From contig CM067533.1 in NCBI GenBank assembly GCA_034509925.1, positions 9,580,656 to 9,644,655 of the forward strand: a DNA stretch of 64,000 bases, given 5' to 3'. The position numbers and the translations under genes are program-made. Below the pieces are notes generated by a model. That model saw only the letters and a list, made by a program, of their open reading frames with translations. It was not told where the DNA came from and searched no databases. Origin of the DNA: Hirudinaria manillensis (Eukaryota; Annelida; Clitellata; Hirudinida; Hirudinidae). This document shows positions 27,565 through 41,556 of this stretch, piece by piece. Positions within the stretch are counted from its first letter, which is position 1; every line of letters starts with the position of its first letter.

Positions 27565-28286
27565 TTAATAAACCTTTTTGGAATGTATAGAGTTTTGAAG
27601 ATCAGCTAAATATAAATGTAAACAATAATTATCATACATACCCATTTCAGCTTGACTTGGATAAACAATTAGCTCTTGTTGGGCTTTGCAATCCCCACAA
27701 TTCCATTTATAGGTTCCCTCATCATCATCAATGCATATAAAAACATATTTAGAATTATTTATTGTGGTGCCTCCTCTCCTTTCATCTCCCAGCTTCCAGA
27801 ATGTGCAGTTTTTCAAATCAGAACAAGGACTTTTAAATGTAATTTCATTACCAGTGGAACAAGTCAGCTGAGGAACTACAAAATTTAAGTTTTGGTTAAA
27901 ATTCTTAAAAACACCAATTCCTATTTATATTTTTATATATATATTTATACTATAATAATATTTATATTATAGCAATCCTCACACAATTTGTTCTTGTACA
28001 AAAGTGATTTATCAACCTGAAACTTCCAAATGGAACTGTCTATTGACATTACATCTCCCACACATCCAAACATATGTTCCTTCGTCATCTTTTTTACATT
28101 CTTCCAAAGTGATGCGAGTCTTGCTTTCATTCATACTAAATCTGGATTCATTTGCATGCACTGCACCATTACGTACAATATACCCTTCTCTGAACAGTTT
28201 CTTGAATCTACAGTCCTCATATTCTTCAGGACAGCAAGGGCATTCAAAAGAAACATCTTTCCCAACGGAACATGTCATCGTTTCAC
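27565..28286 (-). CDS. Two-domain Ig V-type protein, 5' exon not found (gene E)
   Basis: Two minus-strand exons: 28286-28017 (Ig1) and 27875-27565 (Ig2, stop TAA). Ig1 follows the acceptor TTTTACTAG and reads MTCSVGKDVSFEC, PCCPEEYEDCRFKKLF and DEGTYVWMCGRC, with a GTTGAT donor after VSG. Ig2 begins PQLTCSTGNEITFKSPC, has KNCTFWKLGDERRGG, and ends DDEGTYKWNCGDC. It is shorter and has lost sequence around the C'-D strands. A possible 36-base intron (27606-27641) keeps the frame either way, so the C-terminus is LADLQNSIHSKKVY in both readings. The first exon with a signal peptide must end in phase 1 and lie to the right of 28286, but I could not identify it. Confidence 0.6.
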
Positions 28287-29467
28287 CTAGTAAAAATGTT
28301 TAAAAAGTTACAAGGAATTAGAGCAGATACCTGGGTCACCACATCTTAACCATTTTACCAAATGTGTTAATTACATTTAATTCAGTTGGTGCTAGGGTGC
28401 AACTTATGTTTAATATACTTTGTGATTTAAATATGCATCGACTAGCACATCAACGCTAGGTTCGTGTTTGATGTCTCCGCACTCGAATTGTTACTAATTT
28501 GCACTCAGTTCGAAAGATATTGTTACGAAATAAGTTCCATAAGGAGGTTGCAAATAAATGACAGACGGGCGTGAAGTTTAAAATTGTGACATTGCACCAG
28601 CTGAGATTTTTTGAAAACTCGCTTGAATCTTTTCAGGGGTTTGGAGGTGTCAATGACACCTAAGAGGGAAAATGTATTTTTTTGCTTTGAAACTCGATTG
28701 AAACGGCAAGAGGGAGCGGAGAACTCTGCCGTAGTACTAAACATTTATGATCGGTAGAGGTGTTTATATTGAGGTCTAAAACTGTGGTCTGCTCTACGAG
28801 CTCCTCTCTTGTCGCTATATGAATGTCCTTAATCATATCCTTATTTTTATTTAAATTTTTAGAGGTAATTCTTAAAATATTTGTAAGAAAAAAAATTGGC
28901 GATTCTCAAACGCGATGGTCGAAGCCACGCCTTCCGACCTGAATAATAAGTTCATTAATATTTAGTACTACGTGAGAATTCTTTGTGTCCTTTCGACGAT
29001 CATCGAGTGATTAAGCGCAATGTAACGCAACATTAAACGGTCTCCTAACCTTGGACGATGGTAGCAAGATATATTAGAATAGCAAACCGCATTATTAAAT
29101 CGGATACTTTTCGATTATTTATCAACGAGTATGTATCCTCGCAAAAATCGATAACAGATATAATTAAAAATGGACCGCAATTTCCTTTACATCAGAATTC
29201 CCCTTTTAAATTAATTATACCAACGAAGATATTTGACACTAAAAGTTTATTTAGTAATTCTTTCACCTAGTGGCTTCGTGGGTTGATATATCTTTTCTAA
29301 TTTTTAAACTATCCACTATATGATTGTAATTTATATGTGTTTATATATTTATATTATTAAGTGGTTCGTGTTATTTTAGTGTAATTTGAAATTTAAAAAA
29401 AAACCCCAGTCTTCTGAAGGATTGTTTACATTTAGACGACACTCCTGAAGATAATTAATTCGTTATC
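28287..29467. other. Head-to-head spacer between gene E and the CRELD-like gene
   Basis: Should hold the missing 5' exon of gene E and the promoter of the CRELD-like gene. The open frames at 28523-28744 (minus) and 29058-29270 (plus) lack signal-peptide or splice evidence that would tie them to either gene. Confidence 0.4.
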
Positions 29468-30470
29468 ATGGAATTGCATAACTTATTGTTACTAGTCCTC
29501 AGCCTTATGCATTTTCACTCTGTCTATTCGATAAACCCGAAAACGTCTGCTTCAGAAGACAAGTGTAAAATATGTTCAACAATCGCCGACAAATTCCTTG
29601 AGGTTGAAATGCATTAACAAATAATTTTAGCGTTTTATATCCATATCATTTCAATCAGGGCATTTCAAGAACGTCTAAGTCAAACTTTGGAGGTGGTAAT
29701 ACACGTTGGGAAGAAGAGAATTTGGGCAAATATGTTTTTAGGTGTGAGTTTGTTAACATTGTTAACATTGACATCAGATTAATGTACTTGTTTTTTAACC
29801 TTCACATCTACTATATTTTTTTTACAGTGAAACAAGATTTATTGAGATTGCTGAGAACATATGCATTGGAGAATCCCAAGAGGTTGTTTCTCATCACTAA
29901 AAATCATGAGAAATCTGTAATTCTAATTATTATCACAACTAGGTGGTAATAATTAAAAATGTAGTTTTGCACATATTGTATATTATGTTTGTATGTTTTG
30001 CATATATTCATTATATATTGGCTTAAACGTGCAATTTGTTTTAATTTTGATACAAAAGTGCCACCAAATGCTTGAAGCTCACGAGGAATTGTTGGAACTC
30101 TGGTGGAAGAAATATTACGCTCAGAGGGTTGAGTCTGACCTCAGGGAGTTCCTTTGTGTTAGGAGACTAAAAGGTTATTAAAGATTACGTTTTTGTCAGA
30201 CCTTGTTACTGAAAATCCTAAAGGCCAACTAATAAATGTGAATTAATTACTAAACTAATAATTAATTAATATCCAATTTAAATTAATTATTATCAAATTG
30301 AATCAGTTACGATTACCTTCGTTCACATGTGTTGTTACATTCTTCACCAACAGTTTGCTGTTCCAAGGGAACTTACGGATCAAGTTGCAAAGAATGCAGC
30401 GGAGGACGGAAAAACCCGTGCAATGGAAATGGCAGATGTGATGTTAGTTTTGATTACTTAATAATTGTCA

Positions 30471-30507
<37 letters not shown>

Positions 30508-33500
30508 GTGATGATGATGCTACTGGCTCATTACACTCACTGGCTATGAGAATAGTCATCTTTAACACGGATATTCTGTTATGAAAATTGTTATGTTATA
30601 CTCTTAGTTGTGATGTTGCCTTGTCCATGATGATGATGATGATGATGATGATGACCAGCCATGTTGTTGTCGTCCGTCACCAGGGCGACGGAACGAAGGA
30701 TGGAACAGGGGAGTGCAAATGCGACGTCGGCTACGAAGGGCAGCTGTGTCAGGAGTGCTCCGACGGTTTCTATGACAACAACCTCGAGGGTGAAAGGTCG
30801 CAGGGAGATGCGAACCCTCTCTCGTACAAGCCGACATGCATACGTAAGTGTCTCATATCGTATCGTCTCTCATTTTATTGTAAAAGAATTTCAGCATTCT
30901 TTTTTGCATTTAATTTAAAATTATCGAAAATCGTAGATAATTATGAAATAATAAATTAGAATGATTATTGTAAGTACATATTAATCTTGTTTGTATTTAT
31001 TCGTTAATTATTTTGTATTTAAAAAGACTTTAATTTGTCCAACCAGCATGCCATTCAGCCTGCAGAATGAGCTGCAAAGGCAAAGGACCAGAGTCGTGCC
31101 AAGCATGTAAAGATGGCTGGGTCATGATAGATGGAGTGGGTTGCTCTGGTTAGTTGATGTAATTATTATTATTATTAAACAATGTTAGTTAATTAATTAA
31201 TATTAAATAATATTAATATTTACTAATATTAATAATTACTAACCAGTTACAAGCAGTTAATTATTGTCCACCTTTAATCATCCCTGGACAGACCTGAACG
31301 AGTGCGAAGATGTGAGCATGTGCGCTGCCGGCGAATTCTGTACAAACACCGAAGGATCGTACAGGTGCACAGGTGAGTCGTAGTGATTGATCCAGGTGGA
31401 ACAAATCATCATCATCATCTGTTGTGATATCCATACAGCTTGTAACAAGGCCTGTGGGACGTGCACAGGTGCTGAGATCAAAGACTGTATCACCTGTAAT
31501 ACCAGGTACTACAGGGATCATAATGGTACTTGTACAGGTCAGTGGCTATATTCCTGGTTCAGTCGAATTTTTCTTTTCAATTTATGATTCAAATAAAAGT
31601 TTTATAATTTAAATTGTTTAAAGAAATTAATTAACAACTTTTAGTTCAATTTTATTTTTAATTATAAACAATGTTTTGTTTTTATTTGCTTTTAATTTCG
31701 AGAAGTAATCATGTTTTTGAATGCCAATGTGATGATGACTAACGAATGGCAAACCAAACGTGCAGCTTGTCACGAGTCCTGTGCAAAGTCGTGTTCCGAC
31801 GAGACTCCGGGGACTTGCGACCAGTGCAGGAGGGGGTGGAAAGCCGACCAAGGGGATGTCTGCCAAGGTGACCTTTGAACTGCACTGATGATGATGATGA
31901 TGGTATCCTGAATAACTGCTGTTGCAAATCCTTGCATTCTCAGACGTGAATGAATGTCAATCATCCGACATCATCCAACTGAGATGCTCCTCAGACGAAT
32001 ATTGCGTCAACACCATCGGCTCTTACAAGTGCTCGAGTGAGTTTCATCCCTCATAGCCTTCCATTCATCCATCCATCTGTTCATCCGCTCACCTGTCTGT
32101 CCATCTGTTGATCTATCCACCCACCCACCCATCCATCCAACCTGTGGAGAACCTGATATTGTTATTGTGTCCTCGAAGCCTGCCATCCGACCTGCGAAGG
32201 TTGCCACGGAGCAGGCAACAACAAGTGCACCAAGTGCAAGGAGGGCTACCAGAAGGACAAAGAAGAATCGTGTGTTGGTGAGGATGATTGATTGATTGAT
32301 TGATTGCTCGGTGTTTCACTCTTTAATCAATCCATCTATCACCAAACAAGTTCCTATAACACAAACATTTTCTTCTAGAGCTAGATTTACTTTAACAATG
32401 AATAATTTAACAAAAAAATTTTTAATATTTATATGTATTTTTAATATTTTTTTAATATTTATATATTTTTTTAATATTTATAATATTTATTTCATCTTTG
32501 AATCTTGGAATCAGACGTCGATGAATGTCAGAAGCCCGAGGAAGCATGTCCGGGGTCGAACAAGAGGTGCATCAACCTGCCAGGTGGATACAGGTGTGAC
32601 TGCGAATCGGGTTTCAAGATGCAGGGAGGTCTCTGCGTCCACTCCTCCAAAGGTGTCAGACGTTGTTGATGTTGTTGTTGTTGCTGGGAGACGATGGTTT
32701 TGTGGGTCAATGTAGTTGTTGTGCATTTGTGTCTTTGCTGTGATAATGTTGTGCTGGTGATTTCATTGTTATTATAAAATCAATATCACTATAAAGTCAA
32801 CTATTTCTAAATATTTATGAGTTGCTGTTTAGTCGAGTTAAGAGTCCACTGTGGTAGTTTGACCAACATTCATTAGAATAGTCTTGTTATATTTTAAATA
32901 TTGATATATTTAAAAAAATTTTAAATATTATTTTTAATTTGCTAATTAATTTTTAAAAATATTTTTAAATAATATTTATTTAAATATTAATGACTGAAAT
33001 CTCAATTCGTCTACCTATTACAGCTGGCAGTTCTGATGCGGAGAGGGGATCGAGCCCCTCCTACCCGAGTCCGAGCAACCAACGAAAATCCTCCAACGAG
33101 GCAAAGAAAGTTAAAAAAGTAATTTATTCGTTTTTAATTATAAACAATATTGTGTTTATGGGTTTGGTTGTTGACCCTGGAAAATAAATCTTTTAAAATT
33201 AATTTTTAAAAATAAGATGCCAAACAAATGTAAAAATGTTATTTATTTTGAATATATTTAAAATTATAATTCAATAATTACAACGAGACGAGAATCTCTT
33301 CCGTCGCGAAAGAATTCAATTTCTCGTTCGTGCCGACAGAAGAAGATACCTCTGTACAAGCGAGACCTGCCTCAGTACGCGATGAGATTAGCAGGTTTCA
33401 CCATCGTCTGCAGTCTAACGAAGAGGAAGCTTTTCGTTCAAACTGCAATCACAGCTGCCTTCGCCGGATATTTGTATTACTACGCCAGTGAACTCGACGG

Positions 33501-33519
33501 ATCCTACGTCAAGGCCTGA
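29468..33519 (+). CDS. CRELD-like protein (cysteine-rich with EGF-like domains)
   Basis: Fifteen exons: 29468-29602, 29659-29741, 29828-29882, 30059-30173, 30354-30442, 30684-30843, 31047-31148, 31292-31372, 31439-31537, 31766-31867, 31944-32036, 32179-32277, 32515-32652, 33024-33118, 33340-33519. The phases join to 541 aa. After a signal peptide ([20 protein letters not shown]) come a CRELD WE-type domain ([43 protein letters not shown]) and an EGF module ([12 protein letters not shown]). Then modules alternate: furin-like [16 protein letters not shown]-Ca [11 protein letters not shown], furin-like [16 protein letters not shown] and [12 protein letters not shown]-Ca DVNECQSSD, furin-like [11 protein letters not shown]-Ca DVDECQKPE. 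The last exon has a hydrophobic stretch [14 protein letters not shown] near the C-terminus. CRELD proteins act in the ER and at the membrane. The CRELD1 I know has fewer modules and is shorter. Confidence 0.88.
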
Positions 33520-34841
33520 TCGATCGCTAGGAGACGGAGGGCGTCCCGTGCAACTGACAGGGATCTGGGTTTAAGGAAGTCAGTGGTGGGCTTTAGGTTT
33601 TTATTGTTTTGTTTTTAATATTGTATTTGTTTGAGTTTGTTGGGATTACAACAAGTTTCATGTTTCAGTTGATTAAGTGTTAATCAATCAGTTGGAAAGT
33701 TATTGATGTTTTTCAAATTTTTTTGTTTGTTTTCCTGTTGCTGGGGTCAAAATGAGATTCCATTTTGTCTTGGATTGTTGTGCTTGTTGTCCTTATTGGG
33801 AATAGTCGGAGTTGTCGTGAAGATTGTTTATGTTCACGGACCTGCTTATGCTCTTCATGGTCAGCACATGTTTGTCGTTTGTTTTCAGATAACTTAAAGG
33901 CACTTTTATCGTGGTTTATCGTTTTTAGATTTTAATTCATTGTCATTGTTTATGCATCTATTGTTGAATTGGAAATAATCTTATTAGGATAATATTTTGT
34001 CTTTATTACTTTACAATGAAATCATTCAGAGATTCCTAATACAATTACGCTGAGAGCATATCTTTACATTTATCGATTGTTATGTAAACAGAGGTCAACA
34101 CTCTTACAGTGATCTCACTTCTTTAATCAAAGGTCAACATTACCTTGTTCTGTTGGTTGCGTGGTGTGGACATCTCAAACACTTCAATTGCACAAAGTGA
34201 TGTTGTAATAAATCCTACTGTCTTTATGTTGAAGATAATGTTAAAATGATTTAGATTACCCCCAGGTGTTGCGGATCATTGCTCTGAGCTCGGCTTTTCG
34301 GCTCGAGTAGAATGAAATGGGTCGTAAAGTGCACTAAAGCTATTCTTTTTAGTACCCTGTACTTAAAATGTCTGTATTAAAGATATGGCAGCTGAGGATA
34401 GGAATGGGCTTAAGCAAGATAAATAACATTGGAATTTCGTTTAGGATTTAGTACGTAGTTCTCGTAATCAATGAGAAAACATTTCCTCGTTAATGTTTCG
34501 TGTTACATTTATTCAACAAAGAGAGGAAATGAGCGACTAGCGTATCGCCACGACAGAAACGGCCTCTGCGATTGTTCGAGTTATTTCGTAAGGACTAATC
34601 ACAATCATTCATAATTCGAGAGAAAATAAATAAATAAGGAGATTTTTACCCGCAGAAAACAATACTGAAGCATCGAATAAACATTTCACGAGACACAATC
34701 GCGTCTAATACCCAAGAGCTTACAGACGACAAAAATCAAAACAATAGTACCAATTAAGTGTCGATATAAACGAATTTTGGAAAAATATTCAACAAATGTC
34801 AGAAACCTTTTAAACGATTAATATAAAAAAAAAAGAATTGT
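33520..34841. other. Convergent 3' spacer between the CRELD-like and PDZRN-like genes
   Basis: Contains the CRELD-like 3' UTR, with an AATAAA at 34207-34212, and the downstream flank of the minus-strand PDZRN-like gene. An open frame at 33703-33897 is a hydrophobic UTR shadow. Confidence 0.45.
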
Positions 34842-36692
34842 TTATATCGTAGTTACCGATAAAAGCGGTTTTCCGGCAGGATGGTTCATTTTCGGAGGAA
34901 TGGGATGGGCCTGATTCGATATTTTACCTTGAAGAACGTTTTGAAGAGCAACGAAGCTGTCGACTTGTACCATAGGTTTCGTATTTTGAGTTGGATATTT
35001 GGATATACCTTCTTTCTGGACAGCGGTAAGTGGTTTGTCTCTGTTTTTTTTCGTTCTGAATATAGGCATAACTGTCTGTGGTGCTATTGCGCCATTTGGT
35101 CTTGGAATGGTGTTTTTGTCGGCTTCTCTCTGGAGAGTTTTCGTTTCTTTGTTTTTAGAATGTTTGTTTCTTCTCGTTATGTATCTGGTGCCATCTTGTC
35201 GGCGTCTTATGACCCACTCGGTCGATTGAACGGATTGGTTCTGTTGTGGCAACACGTTCCAGGGATTCTGTCTTGCCAGTTCCGCTACGTCCAAGTTCTG
35301 GGAGTTTGGCACGAGCTGTGACTTTGGTCTGCGAGACGACGGACCGGCTTGCAGCTGCTGCTGGAAAAGTTTCTGTTGGAGCATGATGGTATGGCGTAGG
35401 TTGGCCCGATTCGTGTACATGATCTCGGCCAACTTTCCGTAAATCTCTCCACGTCCTCCGTCCACACCGTGTTCGCCGATGACCACCACTTTTCTGTCTG
35501 AAAAGCCGGTGGCGTTACCGGCAGATTTGACCCTGCTTGATGAGTGTTTGACCTTTTTACTCTCCTGGTCGGTTCTGACCGGATTCTCGCAACTTCTTTC
35601 CCTCGGCGCTTTGGGAGAGATTTTTCCCTGCGCCGGGATTTTGTGAGGTTTCAGTTGGTCTCTGTGCTCGTCTCCAAACATTGCGGTCGGATTTGTAATG
35701 ACTTGTTTGGAATGACGTGGAAAGATTGGCGAAGCGCTGGCAGATTCGCCGCTCGAGTTTTGGATTCTCGGCGTGAACTTCACTTGGGAGGGTCTTTTGG
35801 GCAGAGGGGGAGGAAGTTGGGCGAGTTTGGGGTCTGGGGAGAAGTCTTTGAGGAGCGACTTGACCTCGTAGTCGTTTTCGTAGATGTCTTCGTCGCTTGA
35901 TTTCGCCAGCTCGAAAGTCACTCTGTGTTCGGCTTTCGTTTTGCTTTCCCTCTGCTTATGACTCCTTTGGATGTCAGAAAAGTTCTGCTGTTCTTGGAGG
36001 AGATGCTCTGGAGAAAGGACGTGGTAGAATGCCTCACCCTGCATCATGGCAGCGTCACTGCAGCTGTTGTTGTTGCTGCTGCTACTGTTGTTGCCACTGT
36101 TGTTGTTGTTGAAGCTGTCGACTCTCTCTTCTGGATAGTCGAAGACGAGATCTTGATAGACATGCTGCTGACACGGAGCGGGGGAGAGCGAGTCTCTGGA
36201 TGGAATGGACGACTGGAAAGGAGTTTCAAAGTCCGGAGATGGAGACGGTGATGAGGTGAGCAATGGAGGAGGCGGAGGTGGAAAGAAGATGCTGTCAAGG
36301 ATGCTGGCAGTGGACCTCGGAAGCATTTCCAATCTGGTACCCATGCGAGGCACTTGCCTCTTGCCCAGTCTCGACTTTCTTCTCAGCGGCAGTTGGTCTT
36401 CCAGTTCCGTCGAAGCTTCCTCCGAATTGGGCGACGAGCCGCTCTTGAAGTCGCTGTCGAACTCCAGGCATCTTCCGTGTGACGACGACGACGATGAAGA
36501 AGTGGAGGTGCCCGTACTCTTTGAACTCGTGGGCGTGCCCTCGTTCGATGAGGAACTGTCCGTGGGAGGAGCTATGCGGCCCAGAAGGTCGAGCATGAAC
36601 TGACCTGTCCCTACGTTGTGCTGGCGAATAAATTATGATAATAAGTTATAAGATGATGATGATTATTAATGTGGATTGATAATAATAATAAC

Positions 36693-36736
<44 letters not shown>

Positions 36737-38402
36737 GTGAAATGCGTTAAGAAGTTAACTTCGATCAGCTGGTAATGTTTATTTAAGTCTCTGATTTATT
36801 GGACGTATTTTTATTTAAAACGTGTTTTTGATCGTCGCGAGTTATTAAATGCAAACCGATTCCACACGGATATGTTTTCCGTGTTTGAAATTATTGTTTT
36901 TGTTATTATTATTTATTTTTTGTTATTATTATTATTATTGGCATAAAAAATGGAAATTCTTAAAAGTTGGTTTAAAATAAATCCAGGCCTTTTTTTAAAT
37001 CCGCCATTTCTAAATTCAACGCCCTGTTCAGATTGATTCATCATCATCATCATCATCACCGTCGTCAGACTCACCAGAAGTATATTTCCATCCACTCTTT
37101 CCTCTTCGTCGTCGTCGTCCTCCTCTTCGTCTATGACGGATGTGACGTCACTCAAGCGGAACCTCGTCGCCCGTCGTCGCTCGTTGTAGTCGTCGCCGCT
37201 GGAGAAGTCGACGTCGTCGTCATCGTCGTCGAGGTCAGAGGTCGTGGAGAGATCGAGGAAAGAAAGCGAAAGGTCAGTCTGGGAGGAAATTCCGTCCTCC
37301 TGACAGTCTGGAAGGTCGTAGATTGGCTGGTCTGTGGTTGCGATTTCTCTGATTAAATTAAAATTAAATAATTAATAACATTTAATAATATTAAATAAAG
37401 TCGATAATTATTCAATGGATTATTGTTGTTTTATTATTAAATATTTATGGGTTTTAATTAATTTTGGTTTGTTAATTTTAGTCCGTGTTTGGTCGAAACC
37501 TCGCTTTCATCATCACCATACTTAGCATCATCATCATCACCATCACCATCATCATCGTCGTCTTCGTCAAGCACAACGGAAGGAATGGTAAAACCAAAAC
37601 ATTTTTTTGGTAAAAAAAAACATTAATAAAAGAAAATAAAATAAATTCTCGAAAATATTTATCGTTAATTAACTTCAAATTATATTTTAAAATCTCCTTC
37701 ACTTCCTCCTCCTTCATTCTCTCTCTCTCAAAATAAAAATGGCCGCCGATTTCTTTTTGAAATTCTATTCTTATTTTTAGTAGAATTAAATTTATATTTT
37801 TTATATTTAAAAAAAAAATAATTTGTTTTAAATTTCGGAAAATAATTGGAAGGCCCGGGGCAGACGAATCTGTTTCCAATCCTGAAATGCGCGCGAACAT
37901 CAAAACCCGCCCAACCGAATGATATTATGAAATTAAAAAAGAATATATTTTTTAAAAATTTTAAATAATGTTTTCTTTTTTTCAGACATTAAATTAAATA
38001 AGATTAAATTGAATATATCCACAAATTAATTGTAAAACGCTCTTAAACTGTTCTTGGTTTTTTATATTTATAATTATTAAACATTATTATTATTATTATT
38101 ATTGTCATTATTATTAATATTATTAATGTTATTATTATTATTGAAAATAATATTTTTATTGTTCTTATTATTCTTTATTTTCTGAAGGTCTGCGTTATCA
38201 GCCCAAGGTCGATTAGAACCCTTCCAAACCTTTGCCCGATGAACTTTGACCTGAACGAAGCGATGACGACTACGACGACGATGATGATTGGAATGATGAT
38301 GATGATGACGACGACAACGATGATGATCTTACAAAGTTACAAATTTAGATGACAATAGGTTCAATCTAATTAACAATCTACAAATCGCTTGAAATTGATT
38401 GA

Positions 38403-38439
<37 letters not shown>

Positions 38440-41191
38440 TAAGAATCGTTTGGTTGAGTACTTCCCGCGAATTGATGCGAAAAACAGCCAAGTATTCAAA
38501 TTCGTGAAACTCTAAACCGAGAGATAACAATCGCGTTGGAAGAAAAGAATTTATCTGGCTTGGTATCCTCGCCATCATCGTCGTCGTCGTCATCGTCGCC
38601 ATCATCATCGTCGTCGTCGTCGTCAAAATTGTCATTATAGTGGAAAGATGGAATCATGAAGAATGAATGAACAGAAATTACGAAAGGCTTCATTCGGAAT
38701 GGAAGTCTTAAGAATTTCATTCCAGATTCAATCAGCAGAGATGTTTTTCTTTAGAGTCATCCATCCATCCATCCATCCATCCATCCATCCATCCGTTCGT
38801 CCGTCCGTCCATAACTTCTCAGTCATCAAGACCATTTGTCTTATCTCTCTCCGTGGATCACCATTTCCCTCGACTTCCAAATCCGCATTCAAGTGCGTTT
38901 GTCTTGTGGAAGTTACGGGATCATCATCGTCGTCGTCATCATCATCAACATCATCATCATCGTCATCATCATTCCTAAAGCAGTTATAGTTATCACATTT
39001 TCACGTTGCTGTTATCATTGAAGGTGATATTATACAGTTATCATCGTCGCTATTGTGGAGAGTTTGAATCATTAAGAATGATTCATCATCACCGTCGTCA
39101 TCTTCGACGTTTTCTTATCACCATCATCATCATCATCATCATCATCACAACCGTCATCGTCGTCGTCGTCTGCGTCAAAGTCATCAGCAACGTCGTCGTA
39201 TTCTTAAATAAACACCGTGTCGAGTGCAGGAGTCGAACTCGGCACATCTAGGTCGTCTGACTCGGCCGAGAGTATAAATCAAGACCGGCATCCTCGTCGT
39301 CATCGTCATCACCATCGTCATCATCATCATCACCACCATCATCGTCATCATCATCACCATCATCGTCATCATCATCGCAACTGTCGTCATCCTTATAAAT
39401 ATCTCGAGCATTTGTCACCATTTCGATAATTATAGTCATTTATTGTTATTTTTTTTTACTATTGCCATCGTCATCATCATCGTCGTCGTCATCATCATCA
39501 TCGTCGTCGTCGTCATCATTATCGCCGTCATCATCATTTTCGGACCATTATTTTGCATGATTAAATTCCAACTCGTCACGGATGTTACTGCTTATCACGA
39601 CGTGAACAACAACTGATAACAACAGAATCAATCAATTGACACAAACTGACTCAATTTAAAAACCAATCCATCATCACTATCATCATCATCATCATCAACA
39701 CCATCATCATTGTCGTCATCCTCATCATCATCATCATCGTCGTCGTCGTCATCATCATCACCATCCGTTGAAACATGCTGACAAGAGCACACGAGCACAT
39801 AGTTTATAAATCATTGGAATTGTTCTTTCAAATTTTAATTCCACCAGCTCTCCAAATCCGTGGCCGAAAATATCCGCACGGAAATGACGTCATTAATCGG
39901 AGCCGACCAATCAGAACAGACTTCACCTTCCAGGCGACTCTCCATTTTTTTTTCAGGTAATTTTATTTTTTGTTTTTTGTTTTTTTTTTAGAAAATAAAC
40001 ATTTTTTTTCTGTTCGGGTAATTATGTCCCTTCAACAGCTTCTTAATAGGAAAGTCATCATCATCATCACCACCACCACCATCATTATCATCATCATCAC
40101 CACCACCATCATTATCATCATCATCATTACCACCATCATCGTCGTCGTCGTCGTCAAACGAAAGCTAATTTTTTTTATTATCCACTGGAAAAGCCCCAGG
40201 ATTGTGAGGTTCGTAAAATAAAAATATTTTGTTCCGAAGGAGATAAGAAATCGTCTCAGACTGGGATTCGAAGCCTTAGAGTTTGGGTCGGAATATTTCC
40301 GAGTGCATTGTTGCCAACGATGATGACGACGTCGACGACGATGATGATGATGATGATGATGACGATGATGATGATGACGACGACGATGACGACGATGACT
40401 ATGATGACGATGATGACGACGACGATGATGACGATGATGACGACGATGATGATGACGACGACGAAGCTGCTCTAACCTTTGCCCCCAACTCAAAGCAAAG
40501 ATAAAAATAAACTCACGCAGGCATGGCGTAGTAATGTCCACAATTGTTGTTGTTGTTGTTGTTGCTGTTGTATAGGGTCATGGCGGTGCAGAATTCGTTT
40601 AAGTCGTTGTCTGAAATGTCGAGTTGTTCCGTTTGAGTTGAACAACTGCTTCTATGTTGTTGTTGTTGTTGTTCTTGAGGAGTGCTCCTATTGGCTAGCT
40701 GACGCATGGCTTGCCCTGAGAAATAAACAATGCCGACCAATCAGATTTGAGAACAAAAAAACAAAAAATATTTTTCCCATTCGATTAGAAGAACGATTAT
40801 TAATGTTTATAATTATATTAATAATTTATGCTAATTTGAATTATAAAAACAAATAAATTATTTAAAAATTCTTTTCTTTTTCATTTTTCATCTGCTTCTC
40901 AAGTGTTGCTGGTTCGTTTCAGTATTTTGTTTGGAAATCCTAAACTTTCACACGCACTCACATCGTGGGATGTACTACGACTACTATTTATGTAATATTA
41001 TTTATTTATAATATTTTATAATAATAATTATTATTATTTATTTATTTATTTATTTTGTGAGTATTTTCTAAGAACTTTGTCTTGTGCACTAATATCGTCT
41101 GAAACCTCAGAAATACTAATAACTAGGAAGGTTTTTTGTAAGGATTCTTGAAAAATTGCCGTTGAAGATGGTCGACTTGGTTGCGTTTGTT

Positions 41192-41259
<68 letters not shown>

Positions 41260-41516
41260 ATCAATCTTTACCAAGCTACCAACCAGGCAACCAGCCATGG
41301 TCGAAAGTTATGATGACGATTGCGTGTGAAGGAAATAATTAAAGAAAGTCTTCGACTCCATCTGATAATCAAAGATTCGTTTCCAGTTCTTCAGTCGGTC
41401 TTGATTTGATTTTAATAATTTCCTTCGAGATGCTAAAAGTCATCTCTTTCTCATGATCCAGGATTGACAAAGAGGCTGAACATCCAACCAATCATTCAAT
41501 CAATCAACCAACCAAT

Positions 41517-41556
<40 letters not shown>

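Noticed and set aside
29058-29270. Plus-strand frame upstream of the CRELD-like gene
   Set aside because: The CRELD-like gene has its own signal peptide at 29468, and no splice links the two.
34881-36603. Plus-strand frames opposite the last PDZRN-like exon
   Set aside because: Shadows of the long minus-strand exon, which has family motifs and matching splice phases.
37478-37903. 141-residue minus-strand frame beginning after an acceptor-like CATTTCAG
   Set aside because: No donor follows, the rest is AT-rich and repeat-derived, and it does not fit between PDZRN-like exons whose phases already join.
40032-40541. His/Arg-rich minus-strand frame of 169 residues
   Set aside because: It overlaps GAT/GAC and CAT/CAC arrays and overruns the splice donor at 40517 of the PDZRN-like exon.
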